A DNA stretch of 64,000 bases from Maratus speciosus. Lineage: Eukaryota; Arthropoda; Arachnida; Araneae; Salticidae. Position 1 is the first letter of the stretch. Every line of letters begins with the position of its first letter. A program made the position numbers and the translations under genes. Below are positions 1 through 13,321 of the stretch, in pieces. The DNA is taken from NCBI GenBank assembly GCA_963932465.1, contig OZ010788.1:672784484-672848483 (forward strand), read 5' to 3'. Below the pieces are notes generated by a model, which was given only the letters and a program-made list of their open reading frames with translations, did no database searches and was not told where the DNA came from.

Positions 1-1140
1 CATAATAACGAAACACTATTGATTTTAATAGATATCATGATCGTTTTCACCCGATTCATGGACTGAAGCAGAAATTTAAGATGCAAATCAAAGTTGGTAT
101 ATTATTGAACTAATAATAATGAAGTATTAACATTTGTAACTACTTTTTAAGATGTATGAGATAGAAGATAATTTTGGGATTGGCACATCCAACTAGTTAC
201 ATTTTGAGTTGGTTCGGTTTCGTGGTAAATTTTGATTATTTTGGCTCGGATTCAGGTTGATCCGGTTTTTCAAAAAAAGTTTTGGATACTTTTCGACAGA
301 AAGAAACAACAACTATATATAAGAATACTAATGAGATATATATGTCCATTCTTATACATAAAAGATAAAATTGTTATCAGAGATATGATTGTAGACTACT
401 TTTCCCTAATTGTACTATAATATAGATTAATGTACTGCAGATTTCCGCATATATGCCGAGAATTTTTGGACATTTTTTTCACTCGAAAGTTGGGGGGATC
501 GGCTTATACACAAGTCTAAAAAAAATTTTCAATTTTGATATCCTAAAACAAAAAGGATGGTAAATATTAAAGCATAAAAATTACCTACGAATTTCTAAAT
601 ACACTTTAACACTTCACTGCACTATTTTTTTTCTATTTTTATGAAAAAAATTATTTGAAATCTATAAAACGGTCTAATAATGGGAAAAATAGTAAAAAAA
701 TTTAAATTTCAAATTTTCAGCTAAAATTTGATATTTTATGGCGTGTACCCTATGTACACAATTAGAGTTTTAAAATATTGTATCGCTATATTTTACAACT
801 CAATGAGCTTAAATTAATTAATTTTATCTGCTTAACACTCTGCAACTTCTTTTTATATTAATATTTTTAAGTGTTCACTAAAAACAATGAAAGTAAGTTT
901 TATTTCAATAGCTTGATCGAAATTTGTAATGCTTCCGAAGAACAAATCTAATTTTTTTTTAAACGCAGCCATCTGACATGGACAAAATACCGGTTATTTC
1001 ATTCTTTGGACTATTCTTGATCATTGATAGAGATCCTATTGGCCAAATGCATGGCACATAATAAGAATTACAGTGTTTTTAGGTATGTGAGAGATGTGGC
1101 ACGTCGCGCAGTGAAGGGTTAATACTCCAATCTTTTTTAA
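1..1140. other. AT-rich sequence, no gene recognised
   Basis: Low-complexity AT-rich DNA with short A/T runs. I see no open frame with protein-like composition, no terminal inverted repeat and no paralogue elsewhere in the window. Confidence 0.4.
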
Positions 1141-1146
1141 TGAAAC

Positions 1147-1410
1147 AAGTCACCAATAACCTTTTACTATCCGCAAGTCATTATCAGAATTTTCAAGCAA
1201 CTCCTTAAAATTGCTTTCTCTCATTGGAACATCAAGATGAATACCGTCAGAATCTAGTTCATCATCATCGCCATCTTCTTCAAAAATGGCATCATCCTCA
1301 GTTCCATCCATCGCATTATTCATACAACATTTTTTGAAAGATCGGGTGATCATTTCTGGTGGTAATCCAAGACAAGCTTCTTTCACCCTTTCAGAAATAG
1401 CAACTATGTG
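1147..1410 (-). pseudogene. pogo/Tigger-type transposase, C-terminal relic
   Basis: On the minus strand about 80 codons read as the acidic C-terminus of a pogo/jerky-type transposase. The motif LPPEMITRSFKKCC is followed by a MDGTEDDAIFEED-like stretch and a run of Asp/Glu, matching the 'emI.rSFkkCGi.naldGtEDd' tail known in this family (recalled, not searched). The CENP-B helix-turn-helix and the DDE catalytic core are absent, and nothing similar continues upstream on this strand. It is a fragment of a decayed DNA transposon rather than a host exon, although a domesticated POGK-like gene fragment cannot be excluded from sequence alone. Confidence 0.6.
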
Positions 1411-2203
1411 AATTTTTTAACCCCTTAATTCTCGCTCCCGTCAATATCACGGGATGAGGTGTCGTTCGTCATTTCTCGTGTCCGTCCTATTTCCGGGCTG
1501 GAAATTTAATTGCTGTAAAAACTTCTGAAACCAGAAAAATTAATTGGCATTTCCGTGTGATGTCTTTGAATAGTAGCGTTTGGGTTTGGCCTTTGGCGCT
1601 GATTGTAATGTTGGGATTTGTATTGCATGTTTCGAAATATATAACACTCAAAGACATTGTTAGTAATAAAAAATTAATGTTTAGATATATTATTTCAAGT
1701 ATTATTTGTACTAATTTGTGTGATGATGATAAATAATGATCTAAGATGTGAAAAATAAAGATCTTATTAGAATTAATTTGCATGGTGTAAAACAAACATT
1801 AAGACACAGAATTCTCGCAGGATGGCTTTTCTACAAATGTGACTTTGTTCTATAACAACTTTTTTTTCCGCCTTAAATAAATAAATTAAAAAAAAACTAA
1901 TTGCATATTTTATATAGAAACCTTATAATTATTCAATTTATGTAATAAAAGAAATAGGCACTTTTCGATGTTTTTTCCAAATATTAAGCGACCGTGACGG
2001 TGTTAAATTACCGCCATGTCACAGTTGCATCCCTGGATGACATCCATTCAGTTCACTTCGAACGGGGCCTGTCTTTAAATGATTCATTTAGAAAAATAGC
2101 CAAGTGTTCAAGAATAGAAGTAAGGCCACAGGAGCTCAGCTGAAAGATCTCTAGGAGATATCAATAATTTCGGATAGCGCATTTTTTTGCATTAGCTATG
2201 CAA

Positions 2204-2639
2204 AGAAGTTTGAAATTCTACGTCAAACGTGGCAAATGAGGTGCGTTCCTACTATATCTAGTTTTATAAATATTATTTGCACTGAAAATTGTACTGAATG
2301 CATATTTTAGTGTACTTCAAAAGTGACTACCCATTTCATTGTGTTCGAAAGGCTGTCACATCATTAAAATACACCTTGAAATCATTTTTTCCCATTGGCC
2401 GTCTTGTAACGAAAACTTTTGACTGTCCCTGTCATTAAACTATGTATACGATTTTCATAAAAATTGAAATGACTCGACAATATTATGCAAGAATAATATA
2501 TTTTAAATTTCAAACGATTCCGTTGGGTAGTTTTTGCTCTGTTATATACGGACGGACGGACAGATAGACAGACAGACAGACGGACTGAACGACAAATATA
2601 GGTGCTACGTATTTATATAATTACGAACGCACCTAAAAA
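2204..2639 (+). repeat. Dispersed repeat R1, copy 1
   Basis: About 435 bp. It opens near a GTCAAACGTGGCAAATGA-like segment, contains TTTTGACTGTCCCTGTCATT and a GGACGGACAGA-type run, and ends at TAATTACGAACGCACC. Related copies lie at 12050-12485, 14085-14570, 46405-46850, 57893-58165 (reverse) and 63440-63690. No coding capacity. The superfamily is unknown; it could be a SINE-like or non-autonomous element. Confidence 0.7.
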
Positions 2640-2823
2640 GTGCTACGTTTCCGTTCGATGAATTTTTCATCATGTTTCTTTAACATCGGCTTATATGCGG
2701 GTTTCCGATTTTGGACGATTTTTCACCGAAAAGTCGTATAATCGGCTTATACATGGAAAATGTACGGTATTTCAATTTCCGATTGAGGTTGAAATGCGTC
2801 GGGTTTCAAGTTGATGTTTTTTC

Positions 2824-2844
2824 TTTTTTTTTTTTTTTTTTTTT
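2824..2844. repeat. Poly-T tract
   Basis: Uninterrupted run of 21 T. Confidence 0.9.
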
Positions 2845-3159
2845 GGTCGCTTTAGAACTCTAATGAGAGGTCAATAGGTAGAATCATTTGGAAACTATCG
2901 TGTTCACTCATACACATACACCTATATACATCGCGAGGACGATACTTTAATTACAATATGTGTTAGAATAGTAAAAAATACTAGCCTTTGATTTTTTCTT
3001 TTCAAAATTAACCCTTATCGGTCCTATGTCGCTCTCCACATAACATCGGGACCAGCATCTCTAACATGCATTTTATCCGTTTGCCACTACTTTTTAGCTC
3101 GCATGATATCAAAACCTGAGAGCTAATGTGTCCGCAGGTTCTATATGTGCGTAACGCGA

Positions 3160-3462
3160 AAACTCTTGATGGAATATCTAATTTGGCTCAAATTTTGTAT
3201 ATAGGTTCATTCTGATAAGGCGCTTCCCTGATTAGTTTTGGGGGTTCATTGCTTAAGTAAAAAAGAGGTGAACGGGGGTCTAACCCTCCCCTCCCTTAAT
3301 TTAGATAAATGAGTTTTTCATGCAGAATTAGCTGATTTGCTTCAAATTTGGTTTACCGGTGTATTCTGATAATGCGCTTCCCTGATTAGATTTGGAGGTT
3401 CATTGTTTAAGTATAAAGGGGGGAAATGGAGGATCTAATCTCCCTTCTTAATTCAGACAAAT

Positions 3463-3467
<5 letters not shown>
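3160..3467. repeat. Two tandem units of about 154 bp
   Basis: The segment CTGATAA.GCGCTTCCCTGA occurs at about 3212 and 3366, each followed by a GGTTCATTG..TAAGTA segment and then a C/G-rich ggggg/ctccc stretch. The second unit runs into a 31-T homopolymer (3474-3504). Confidence 0.7.

Positions 3468-3473
<6 letters not shown>

Positions 3474-3504
<31 letters not shown>
3474..3504. repeat. Poly-T tract (31 nt)
   Basis: Pure T run at the end of the 154-bp tandem pair. Confidence 0.9.
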
Positions 3505-3505
<1 letters not shown>

Positions 3506-3599
3506 TCGACTACTTTATTTTTCGAGGCATTATTCATTGAAAAATGAGTATACAATATTTAATTAGTGTGCAATTAATAGCTTTTCAGCTCAATAGCAT

Positions 3600-5157
3600 C
3601 AGTGTAACTGGGCACTTTCCTTTTTTACATCTTTATTAGGGTTCTGTACTTCAAAAGTAAAAACGAAACCATTATACGATCACTTCTGTGTCTGTATGTC
3701 CGTCTGTCACAGCCATTTTACTCGTAAACTATGGAACGTGGAAAGTTTAAATTGGGGGAAGTAATAAAGATTATTGACCCACATATTTACAAATTATTAA
3801 ACATTCACAAATATATTTAGGAAAAATGTAGAGGGGCTAATCAAGCCACTTGAAAAAAAAATCTTTTTTTTTTTTTGTATATCGTGTGGGGTATTATGTG
3901 AAAGCTTTCGTAACGCTGAACTAAAAAAAAAAAATCTTTAAATTTTAGGTTTTATAGTTGCAGGGATATCGTCGAAAATGTAGTGCAAAAATATGTCTTT
4001 TCTCCCCTCTATTTCCGAATCTACTCAAACTAAAATTATGAAAAAATTAGAGATAGTAGACGTTAACTTAAACTTTCATGGAAATTATAACGATTACCTT
4101 AGGTCACATAGTTTTTGAGAAAAGCACATTTTTCCGTTACACATACATTTCGATTTGTGGGCATTCTACAAAAGTGTTGAGGAACGCTGATGGTACCTTT
4201 CGTAGCAGAAGTATAAAAGCTTTGTTGATAATGATTTTCGAAAAAGATCGTCGATAATTAGCCGGGATATTAACCATTAATGACACGGACGGTTTGGACA
4301 TACATAATGACAGGTGCGGCGTACTCTGTGTACCATCGGCTTTTATAGCGTAGATAACAACTTTTAATGATACATTTTTGTTATACAATGCCTAGTAACA
4401 CAATAAAAGCAATAAACGTCAAATTGTTAAAAACAGAGTAATTTAATTAGAATGAATCACATAAATACTATGGGATTCGCGACTCGTTTGCATTGTGTAG
4501 ATATCTCTATGCGCCTCCCGTGTCTTTAAAAGTAAATTAAAAACCTATCTGGAAAAACGCGGCACGGACTCAGGCGGCGTTGAAACTTTGCGACCTCCTT
4601 TAGTTACACTGTAAAAACAAAAGATTATTAGTACGCTGAATTTAGTTTTATGAAATGCCAAATGAAGTTTAAATAGGCACTACTTTTTTTGTCAGTACCG
4701 AATTAAGTTCAACATAAACAGATTAGGACAAGTTTTAAAGAATAGTTATACAGAATAGCAATATTTGATGTTATTTAGGCTTTATATCTCTTTGAACTTT
4801 TATGATATACCTATTCATACTTTCTAGTACATACAGCTATACCAAATCTTACGTTGTATAGTTTTTTACAAAGTCTTATTATTCTTTTAGCAACGATTGT
4901 TTTAATAATTCAGTTAATAATTCACATATTTATTGTACGGAACCGTCATAGACCGAGTAATACTCGCACTTGACCGTTTATTTATTTTTTTTTTAATTCA
5001 TTTTACTTCCACTTTGACAGCATGGACAAGAGAAATGTACAACAAAATTAACTATTTAAACGTAGTGGTGTGAATATAATATAAAAATAAAATCATGTAT
5101 AAAAAGCTAGCGTCCTACAAGGGTTAGAAAACTTTACAAAGAAAGGTATCGTAAAAT
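3600..5157. other. No gene; short dispersed-repeat remnants
   Basis: Contains a GGGTTCTGTACTTCAAAAG segment near 3650 followed by TCTGTATGTCCGTCTGTCAC, typical of a widespread arthropod interspersed repeat. There is also an 83-codon minus-strand frame (4137-4388) without recognisable domains. No gene is supported. Confidence 0.4.
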
Positions 5158-7160
5158 AGTCATGGTTACTGAATAAATTAATATTACTTCAATAAAAATT
5201 CCGGTATGTCGAAGTTCTTCTACAAAACTAAAAATAATCTCAACTGAAAAGCTAAAAGAGAAGTATCCTTTGTACAAAAAAAGTCACAAATTCGCAAAGC
5301 CATCTCTAATTTTTTTTCGTTGAAAATGATTCTAACATTTTCCGCATTTTTCTCCTGGAAAATATGCATTTTTGTACAATTTTATTACGAAAATAATGTT
5401 AGTGATTTTTCGATTTATTTTTCATCATGAATGCGTGTCTGCTCCGCAGATTCACAAGGTTGTAAGTAGTAGTCATTTGTAAGTGGACATAATTGTTATG
5501 TAATGTTATTTTTATAGCAGAGCAGCGGTTCCCCTTTTCTATAAAAGCATCGAATGTTTCCGATCACGGTGTCAAATTTTTAATTTAATCTGATTTTCAG
5601 GGACTCATCACGAAAGATTGTTCTACGGAAGGAATCGATTGTAGTTTAAGATATGCAGCTTTTATAGAAAATTGAAAAACGTTGTTTGATTCTTTAGCAT
5701 ATCAGTATTAATTTCTGTAAATCTCATTCATTTTTTCATAAAAATATATGGCTGCGAACTATCCCTTTTTGTTTTAACACTATTTTCGAATCATAATCCT
5801 TATTTTATTTACTCGCAGAATCCTGCGATCAATTAACATTGAAATTAGGCAAAAAATTCTATTCGGAATTAGTGATAACTAAAAAGTGGAATAATTGACA
5901 GCTAAGCATATGAAGAAATATTTAAAAAAAATTATTTTGCTAAAGGGAAGAAAATGCTTTAAATTTTGCAAATAATGTATGAAATATAAATATGCGCATT
6001 AGAGTGACGGTGGTGAGGGGAGGGGCGCTACGGTTATTAGTATTAGGGCAAAATATTAGGGCTCCGGTACTTTTTCGGTTAGAAATTAAGCCCTGGTCAT
6101 AGTTACTAAATAAATTAAAATTACTTCAATAAAAATTCCGGTATGTCAAAATTTCTGCACAAAACTAAAATTAGTTTCAACTGAAAAGCTAAAAGAGAAG
6201 TATCTTTTGTATAAAAAAAAAGTCACAAATTCGCAAAGCCATCTTTAATTTTTTTTTTTTTTTTTTTTTTTGTTGAAAATGATTCTTACATTTTCCCGCA
6301 TTTTTCTCTTGGAAAATATACATTTTTGTGCAATTTTATTCACTGAGTTTTTATTTTTCTCTCTTTTTACTGAATAAGACTAAGATTACATGAACATAAT
6401 TTTAGTTAAGATATTTTAAGCAAATGGATTTCCCTTATTTTAAAGAATCATAATACCCTTGAATAGACAACATTTGAATGTAACTTTCGAATAACCCTTT
6501 TATGTTGTGCTTCTTATTTTATTTTGTTCATTTATTCGTTATGAAATATATTGAATAGAGAAACTGATTTTGTATAAAGAATTACAAAATAATTTAAAGT
6601 AACCGTTTATTTATATAGAACATATTTATAAAAATTTACTTTTGTACTTAACCTATAACTTTACAGAGATGTTTGGATTCACTAGTTTTTCACTTGAAAC
6701 ATAAAAAAAAATATAAACGAAGTTGTTTCTTTTCATTATGTTAATATTAAAACAAATGATATAAACTATGAAAAAAGTTTTTCAAGAAAGTGTTTAGAAC
6801 TGAACAGAACAATTCGTGACTTATTATTAAAAACTCAGAACAATCTACTTCGTTCTTTTCGTTGTAACGAATTCTAACATTTTCCCGCATTTTTCTCCCG
6901 AAAATATGCATTTTTGTACAATTTTATTCACACAGTTTCTATCTCTTTTACTTTTTATTAAGTGCGACATAAGACTAAGATTACATCAAAGTATTTTCAG
7001 TCGAGATGCTTTTAAGCAAATCGGTTTTCTGAGTCATAATATCCTTCAACAGAAAATAATTGAATACAGCTTTCGAATAACCTTTACTATTGTGCTTTTA
7101 TTTTATTTTATTTATTCATTCATTTGAAAAAATATTGAACATAGGAATTGATTATTATGT
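5158..7160. repeat. Three-copy local duplication
   Basis: Copies start near 5158, 6096 and 6839. The first two share TTCAATAAAAATTCCGGTAT, AACTGAAAAGCTAAAAGAGA and TCGCAAAGCCATCT. Copies 2 and 3 share the stretch from CATTTTCCCGCATTTTTCTC through GACTAAGATTACAT to a TATTTATTCATT-like end. Copy 1 is truncated on the right and copy 3 on the left. No coding content. Confidence 0.75.
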
Positions 7161-7228
7161 AAAGACAAATACATTAGCCACTATCTATTAGCCACGCCCC
7201 CAGAAATATCGGATCATCTTATACATTA

Positions 7229-7449
7229 AAGTAATACCCCGACTTACGTCACCCCTAGACATGGGAGCGTTCCGACCCAAATTATCGATTATTACCACTA
7301 AATTTTAATAGCATTCTTTGGTTTATTAAATCTCAGAAATTCTGTCAGTAAATTATGCTTGAAATGCTATTGAAATTTAGTGGTAGTATTCGGCCATTTG
7401 GGTCGGAGCGCTCTCATTCCGGGGGGTGACGTAAGTCGGGATATTACTG
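7229..7449. mobile_element. Palindromic MITE, about 220 bp
   Basis: Long inverted repeats. The left arm has TAATACCCCGACTTACGTCA and the right arm its complement TGACGTAAGTCGGGATATTA. Internal segments also pair (GGAGCGTTCCGACCCAAAT with ATTTGGGTCGGAGCGCTC, and CCACTAAATTT with AAATTTAGTGG). The whole unit folds on itself. No ORF; the superfamily is not assignable from the ends. Confidence 0.8.
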
Positions 7450-8522
7450 TATTAGACATATACACACAGGGTGTAATATAAATGCAATTTTTTTCTAAAT
7501 ACAAAATTACCATTTACTAAAAATATGGACAAATTGAAAATGAAATTGTATTTTTATAATTTTATAGTCGTAATTCCATATAAAACATATCTACATATTA
7601 TTTTTGATTTAAAAAAATTCTGATAGATGATATCTTTAATTATAAAAGCATGATAAAACCTCGAATTACCTTTATATATATATATTTTTTAAACTATATG
7701 GTACAGGCGAAAAAGATTAATTTATCAAAAATTCTAAATAATAACTAAAAAAAAATATTTTTTTAGTGCTTGTAAATCTCATATGAGATTCGATTTGTAA
7801 TTTTGTAATAAATTAAAAAAATTAACAAAATGAACACATTCCACTTAATATCTCCTCACTAAATAAGTGATATTTAGCTTCCTGGCAACGCGAAATGTCG
7901 CATTTCTGTTGTACGAGATCTTTCAATTTTTTGAAAGAAAAGGGTATCCCTTAATATAGTCGATTGATTAAAACATATATATCACAACATTCGTTTTATT
8001 AAATAATAAATTTCAATTAAGAAATCATATTTAAAATGTAGGTTAAATATGAATTGCGATCAGATTATGTGGTTTTCATGATGCAAAACGTTATTGGCCA
8101 AAAACTTTAAGTTAATAAAAATCTTCTTCATGATCTAATTATTAAGAGAAAATGACGTCAGTAAAAAAATTCCGTTTTATTTCACGTTTTATCTCTTTTA
8201 TTTACAAAAATAGAATAATTTAGTAGCCATCTTTACAGAAATAGCGATAAAAAGTACCAATAATTAATATCTTGAATACTAATTTAAAATTCTTAGAATA
8301 TATATATGACATCCACGGATCCATGCAAATAACTAATGCTAATTTCATCATGAATGCTTTTTTCATTTTAGTGCTAATTTCATCAAACATTCCATATTCT
8401 ATGAGGAGTAGTTGTGAAATACAAATAGACAGACAGATAATACTGGGCAACAATGGTTCTGCTATTGAACTGATTATTTGTTTCGTATTCAGGTTTTTGT
8501 GCTGATTCTGAATATATTGGGA

Positions 8523-8686
8523 CGATCAGAAAGTCGTGTCGCGTTGGGAAAATAAATTCGTACCTGATAATTCTGCCCGGTAATTATTAGACATTAGATA
8601 TCGGAATCAACGTTTAATAATTAAATGATCACGGTAATTGATCCGGTACGAATTTATTTTCCCAACACGACATTGCTTTACGATCG
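8523..8686. mobile_element. Small inverted-repeat MITE
   Basis: Arms of about 53 bp. The left arm contains GTTGGGAAAATAAATTCGTA and the right arm TACGAATTTATTTTCCCAAC, with outer ends CGATCAGAAAG / CTTTACGATCG. The spacer of about 60 bp has no coding signal. Confidence 0.75.
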
Positions 8687-9315
8687 ACAGAACAGTTTAA
8701 TATTTTTTTACCAGCACGTCTAGTTTGTCACATTTGCTCCATATATAACAGGAGATCTATCTTCCTATTTCCCAAGATGATTTCCAGCGGTTAGCGCGGA
8801 AAGATACAATGAGGTCAATTTTAGCTCGCATTCATGCAAAAAATGTTGTTTATCATATTCCATTACAGAATTACAGAATCATTTATTAATTTGGCACGTA
8901 TAACTTAATTAGAGAAGCGTAAATTAGGATAATAGTAAATTAGAACACTAATATCTAACATTGATAACGCGGACTATTTTTTACCTTTGCCTTGCATGCT
9001 TCATTTGCCTTGCAAGCTTCTGACCGCTGAGTAAGAATTCCTGTTATACATGGAGCTCAGTGAGTTTTTAAGACATTTGCATATTTCGATTTATGCAAAT
9101 TTAAGCTTTTTTGTTCCATTTTATGTATATTTTAACTACAAAAAATGTCAGACTTGATTTTTGTTTTACGATATGACTACTGGATAATTTGCTTCAGATA
9201 AATGCTGGAGTCTGCATATTCTTGACATTTATCTGTAAGTTATTAAGTCTAACTTGCATATCTTTCAATGGTATAATGTTTACATTACTTTCAACTTTAA
9301 AGTAGTTGCCATAGA

Positions 9316-10005
9316 ATTGGCGTAATGTTTTTCTAGACTAGATTTTCATGCTGATTTCAAATTTGCAATCCTTCTATCACGTCTAGTTTTTCAGTATAAT
9401 GACTTTTGTATGGTATTGGCCGTTGCCATCGAAATACTCAAGGACAGAGGACACGTGTGTGACGTCATCACTAATCGATCGATTTCTCACTAGTGCTGGA
9501 ATTCACACCGGAAAATTTTGAACAGCAATTTTCTTGTATATCTCTTGTATATCTCTTGTATATTTCTTATATATCTATTATCTTAAAACAATAATAATTA
9601 TTTAAACTCACTAGTGAGAATTTGGAGTCCCCCAATAAAAAAGCAGCCAGATGCAGCAAGACTGTGGCATCCCGCATCTAGCTAAATTTTTATTTAGGGA
9701 TTCCGAATTCTCACCAGTAATTTTAAATAGTTATTATTGTTGTATAAGATGATAGATATTCCACAAATAAAATAAAAGAAAATTGCTTCTGAAAATTTTC
9801 CGGTGTGAATTCCAGCGCTAGTTAGAAGTCGGTCGATTTGCGATGACGTCCCACTCGTGTCTTCTGGCCTTGAATATTTCGATTGCGACGTATTGGCCCA
9901 AGTTTGACATAAAATAATTTTTTAGGAATGTGTATCTCTTGTCAAAAACTAGACGTGATAGAAAAATCAAAGCATAAGATTGGTCTAGAAAGATGTTAGC
10001 GTACT
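9316..10005. mobile_element. 690-bp foldback element
   Basis: Almost the whole unit is an imperfect palindrome centred near 9665. Matching arm segments include CTATCACGTCTAGTTTTT (9378) with its complement AAAAACTAGACGTGATAG (9944), GGAATTCACACCGGAAAATT (about 9499) with AATTTTCCGGTGTGAATTCC (about 9796), and GTGAGAATT..GGA with its complement near the apex. A short CTTGTATATCT tandem lies in the left arm. No ORF and no clear target duplication. Confidence 0.75.
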
Positions 10006-10169
10006 CATGTGGGAGAAATATTTGGACGTCAAGAAACGCTATTCGAAAAACATGAAAAATGTGCAAATTATGCACAATATTTCACGGTCAAGTGTCAGTA
10101 TAATCTCGAACACAACATTTTTGTAAAGTCAACTGGACTACCAAATCGTAATACCATAAACAACAACAA

Positions 10170-10170
<1 letters not shown>

Positions 10171-10206
<36 letters not shown>
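10171..10206. repeat. Poly-A tract (36 nt)
   Basis: Pure A run preceded by CAACAACAAC. The frame that translates it as poly-lysine is not a gene. Confidence 0.9.
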
Positions 10207-10208
<2 letters not shown>

Positions 10209-12049
10209 AGTCTGATATTGCTTTATGCCTTAAATTTCCATGTAATTTTACGAAAATTCCAAAACTTGAGTAAATCTAAATATGCACATGTCTCAAAAAC
10301 TGGAAGTATTGGAGTTCTGAATCAGCTCAAAAAACTTTATAAGGAACCACTAATTTCAGTTCAGTAGCAGAGCAAACGTTTAAATTTGTTGTCCAGCGTA
10401 ATATAATAGAAGTGCACCATTATTAGCACTTTTTATAAGGGGTCTCAAGGCTTTTAAAATTGGAAAAAAGAAAAAAAAAAGACCATTTTCAAAATTTACT
10501 ATCTTAAAATGTATAGTATTTTAAAATACAATATTTATTAGAATGAAAGATATAAGTATGTTCTTTCATTTCATGTATTTAAAAAATTTCAAGATGCAGA
10601 ATTAGCATTTACAGAGGGCTCCAAACTGCCAGACATTTGATGAGCAGAAAATTGGAATGACAGCTTACGCGCAGAATTACAAAATAAATTTTGCAACTAG
10701 AATGAAAATTTTGGTACCTACTTACACTTAAGATTGCAAAAATTACCCTGAACCTAAATAAATTTGTATTTAAAACATTCTTATATTTTTAATACAAAGT
10801 TATGAAAATTTCAACAGTATAATCACCTAATTTTTTTTTTTTCAATTAAAAGGAAATTTTAGGTTTAGTTTATAGAGACTAACATGAAACATATGTTTTG
10901 AAAATTTCCTGAAACAATATTCAGAAGATTTTGAGATATCGTGCGCGTTATGTCCAAAAACGTCATTTGGAGAAAAATGACTTCTAAGTTTCGGAAACTC
11001 CGCTTCTTCTATTTCGCGGGTATAATTCTAAAAGCTATAATTTCTTTTCTAATGGGAATTTCCAGGAAACAGTTATATCAAAATATTCAGAAAGGATAGG
11101 AGTTTAACATCTAAAAAACTAAAATTTCGAAGCTTTAAGAGTCGTGAGACCCCTAAATGCATCTTTTCGTACCAGTTTGCCGAAGTTTTAATGATATTTC
11201 TTAAGTTAAACCGATCCTAATATAGAAGAAATATTGCAATATAATAGAAGTGGTATCATTAAAAATTATCTTGTAATACATAACTTTTAAAGTTAAAATT
11301 TGTATGCAGTTTTATCTAAAATGCATTGTAGAAGTATCCTTGTTAAGAAAGTAGAGAATTTACTCGAAATCTTTAAACTTTATTTTATTCTAAGGAAACC
11401 ATGAAACTTCTCACATTTTAACAATGTAAAATTTTCAAATTTAAGAAGAAAATTGCTGATAAAATTGGAAAAGGTTTACAACGGAAAAGCACAATCTAAA
11501 CTTTTAATAAGAGATTTTATTTTATGAGAAACATTTATTTTTACCGTTTCGAACATATTAAAGACAATTTTGCAAAGTTTAAATAAAAATAAATTATTTA
11601 TTTTATTGAATATATAGATGTTTAACTACATAAAAAATACTCGTAATTGTACAAATATAACAACCTACGTTTAATAATTTACTTTTCAAGGTAGCGTTAT
11701 TAACTTATACAAAGATTTTTAATGATTTATAAGGTTAAAAACGTTATTGGACTAATATAAGGTATAGGAATTGTCGTAACACTTTGAATAGTATAATGTA
11801 TAGAAGAGGCACGAGGTTTGACCGCCGATCGGTGGCTAAATCCCATTCTTTTTTCCTATTGTTCCACTTATATTTAGGGTGAAGATAAATCAACCAATAA
11901 AAGTACCAGAGCTGCCACAGGCGACTATTTTTATATTCTGTGCACACCTGTATTTTTTAAAAATACATTTTGCAGTGTATTTCATTTGCAAATGTTATCA
12001 ACGTGTATGTAAAAGATTTTGTTTTGAAAAAAATGGTGCGAATTAGTAA

Positions 12050-12485
12050 TAAACAAGTTGGAAATCAAACGTGTCAAACATGGCAAATGACGTGCGTTCG
12101 TACTATAATTAGTTTTATAAATATTTTTTGCACCGCATATTGTACTGAATGTATATTTTAGTACACTTCAAAAGTGCAAATCAATTTCATTCTGTTCGAA
12201 AGATTGTAACATCATTAAAATGCGCTTGAAATATTTTTCCCCATTGACCGTAATGTAAAGGAAAAATTTTGACTGTCCCTGTCATTAATCTATACATCCG
12301 ATTTTCGTAAAATTTGAAAGGACTCGACAAAATTGTGCAGCAATTATATATTTAAAATTTCAGACCATTCGGTTGGGTATTTTTTGCTCTTTTATATGCG
12401 GATGGACGGACAGACAGACAGACAAATGGACCGAACGACGACTATAGGCGCTACGTATATTTATACAATTACGAACGCACTTATT
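12050..12485 (+). repeat. Dispersed repeat R1, copy 2
   Basis: Same family as 2204-2639. The paralogous uninterrupted site is near 34380 (GCGAAATAGTAGTAAAAAATA), which places the boundaries near 12050 and 12485. Confidence 0.75.
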
Positions 12486-13094
12486 ATTCGCAATAGTCGC
12501 CTGTGGTAGCACTCAGTTAAGTTTTGCAGGACCATGAGTGCATATACGCACCTTCAAAAAGTACATCCAGAATTTCTTTTCGGCACCAGTGATAAAGAAA
12601 GTAATATTTGCTGTATTTAATTTGAGCACTTTCACGTTTATGTAAGTAAAAGTAACTTTTAAAAAATAAGTTGTGTCAAACGAATAAAATTTGTGTAAGA
12701 GAGGTCGGTCCCGAAAGGGTTAAGAGATCAATTGAAAAGCAATTTTACGTATTGAAATGCAAATTTTCAAATTATGAAGTAATGTAATTCATTAACCAAA
12801 AGACATCAAGGAGACAATTTCTAAACTAAATTTCTTTTGCGAATAACAATTTCCTGCCTTTGCTTCAATTAATTAATAACTTTGTTGGAAATAATAGAAA
12901 TTTATTGTCTTAACTTTTTTTTTCCATTTTCTTCTCTCGAGGGTAAAACTTTGTTTTAAAAATGTATCCTGTTCGTAATGATAATTAAAAAACAACTTAC
13001 CCAAGATAATCCACTTGTTCCTTCATTGTTATTTCATTTTATAAATTCACATATGCAGATAATTTTATGAAGTTTTTATTTTAATTAATTTTAA

Positions 13095-13321
13095 CACGTT
13101 CACGCCGGCGCGGTGAGTCACACTCGACTGTCTCAAAGTTGTCAATCCCGGGCTTTTTGCACACCACTGTTATTTTAGAGAAAATGTTGTTCTTTAAATC
13201 GCCCAACTGTTCTAAATCAATAAAAAAATATTTTCTGTATTAAAATACTGGTATCCAAAAAGCCGGAGACTTGGCAGCTCCGAGACAGTCGAACGTGACC
13301 CACCGCGCTGGCGTGAACGTG
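13095..13321. mobile_element. TTAA-flanked (piggyBac-like) MITE
   Basis: 227 bp between TTAA at 13091-13094 and TTAA at 13322-13325. Ends are CACGTTCACGCCGGCGCGG and CCGCGCTGGCGTGAACGTG. GACTGTCTC / GAGACAGTC pair inside. The paralogue at 35013-35016 has a single TTAA and no insert, which confirms a TTAA target duplication. It shares the GGTGAGTCACACTCGACTGT segment with the larger element at 38775-39396. Confidence 0.9.

Noticed and set aside
4137..4388. 83-codon minus-strand frame
   Set aside because: No family signature; looks like a dispersed repeat remnant.
8220..8505. Overlapping frames of 77 codons on both strands
   Set aside because: Mirror frames in low-complexity sequence, without domains or paralogues.
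8734..9057. Weak inverted pair TATAACAGGA / TCCTGTTATA with CAGCGGT / ACCGCTG
   Set aside because: Similarity is too low and discontinuous to call an element.
10009..10215. 68-codon frame ending in poly-lysine
   Set aside because: Created by a 36-A homopolymer.
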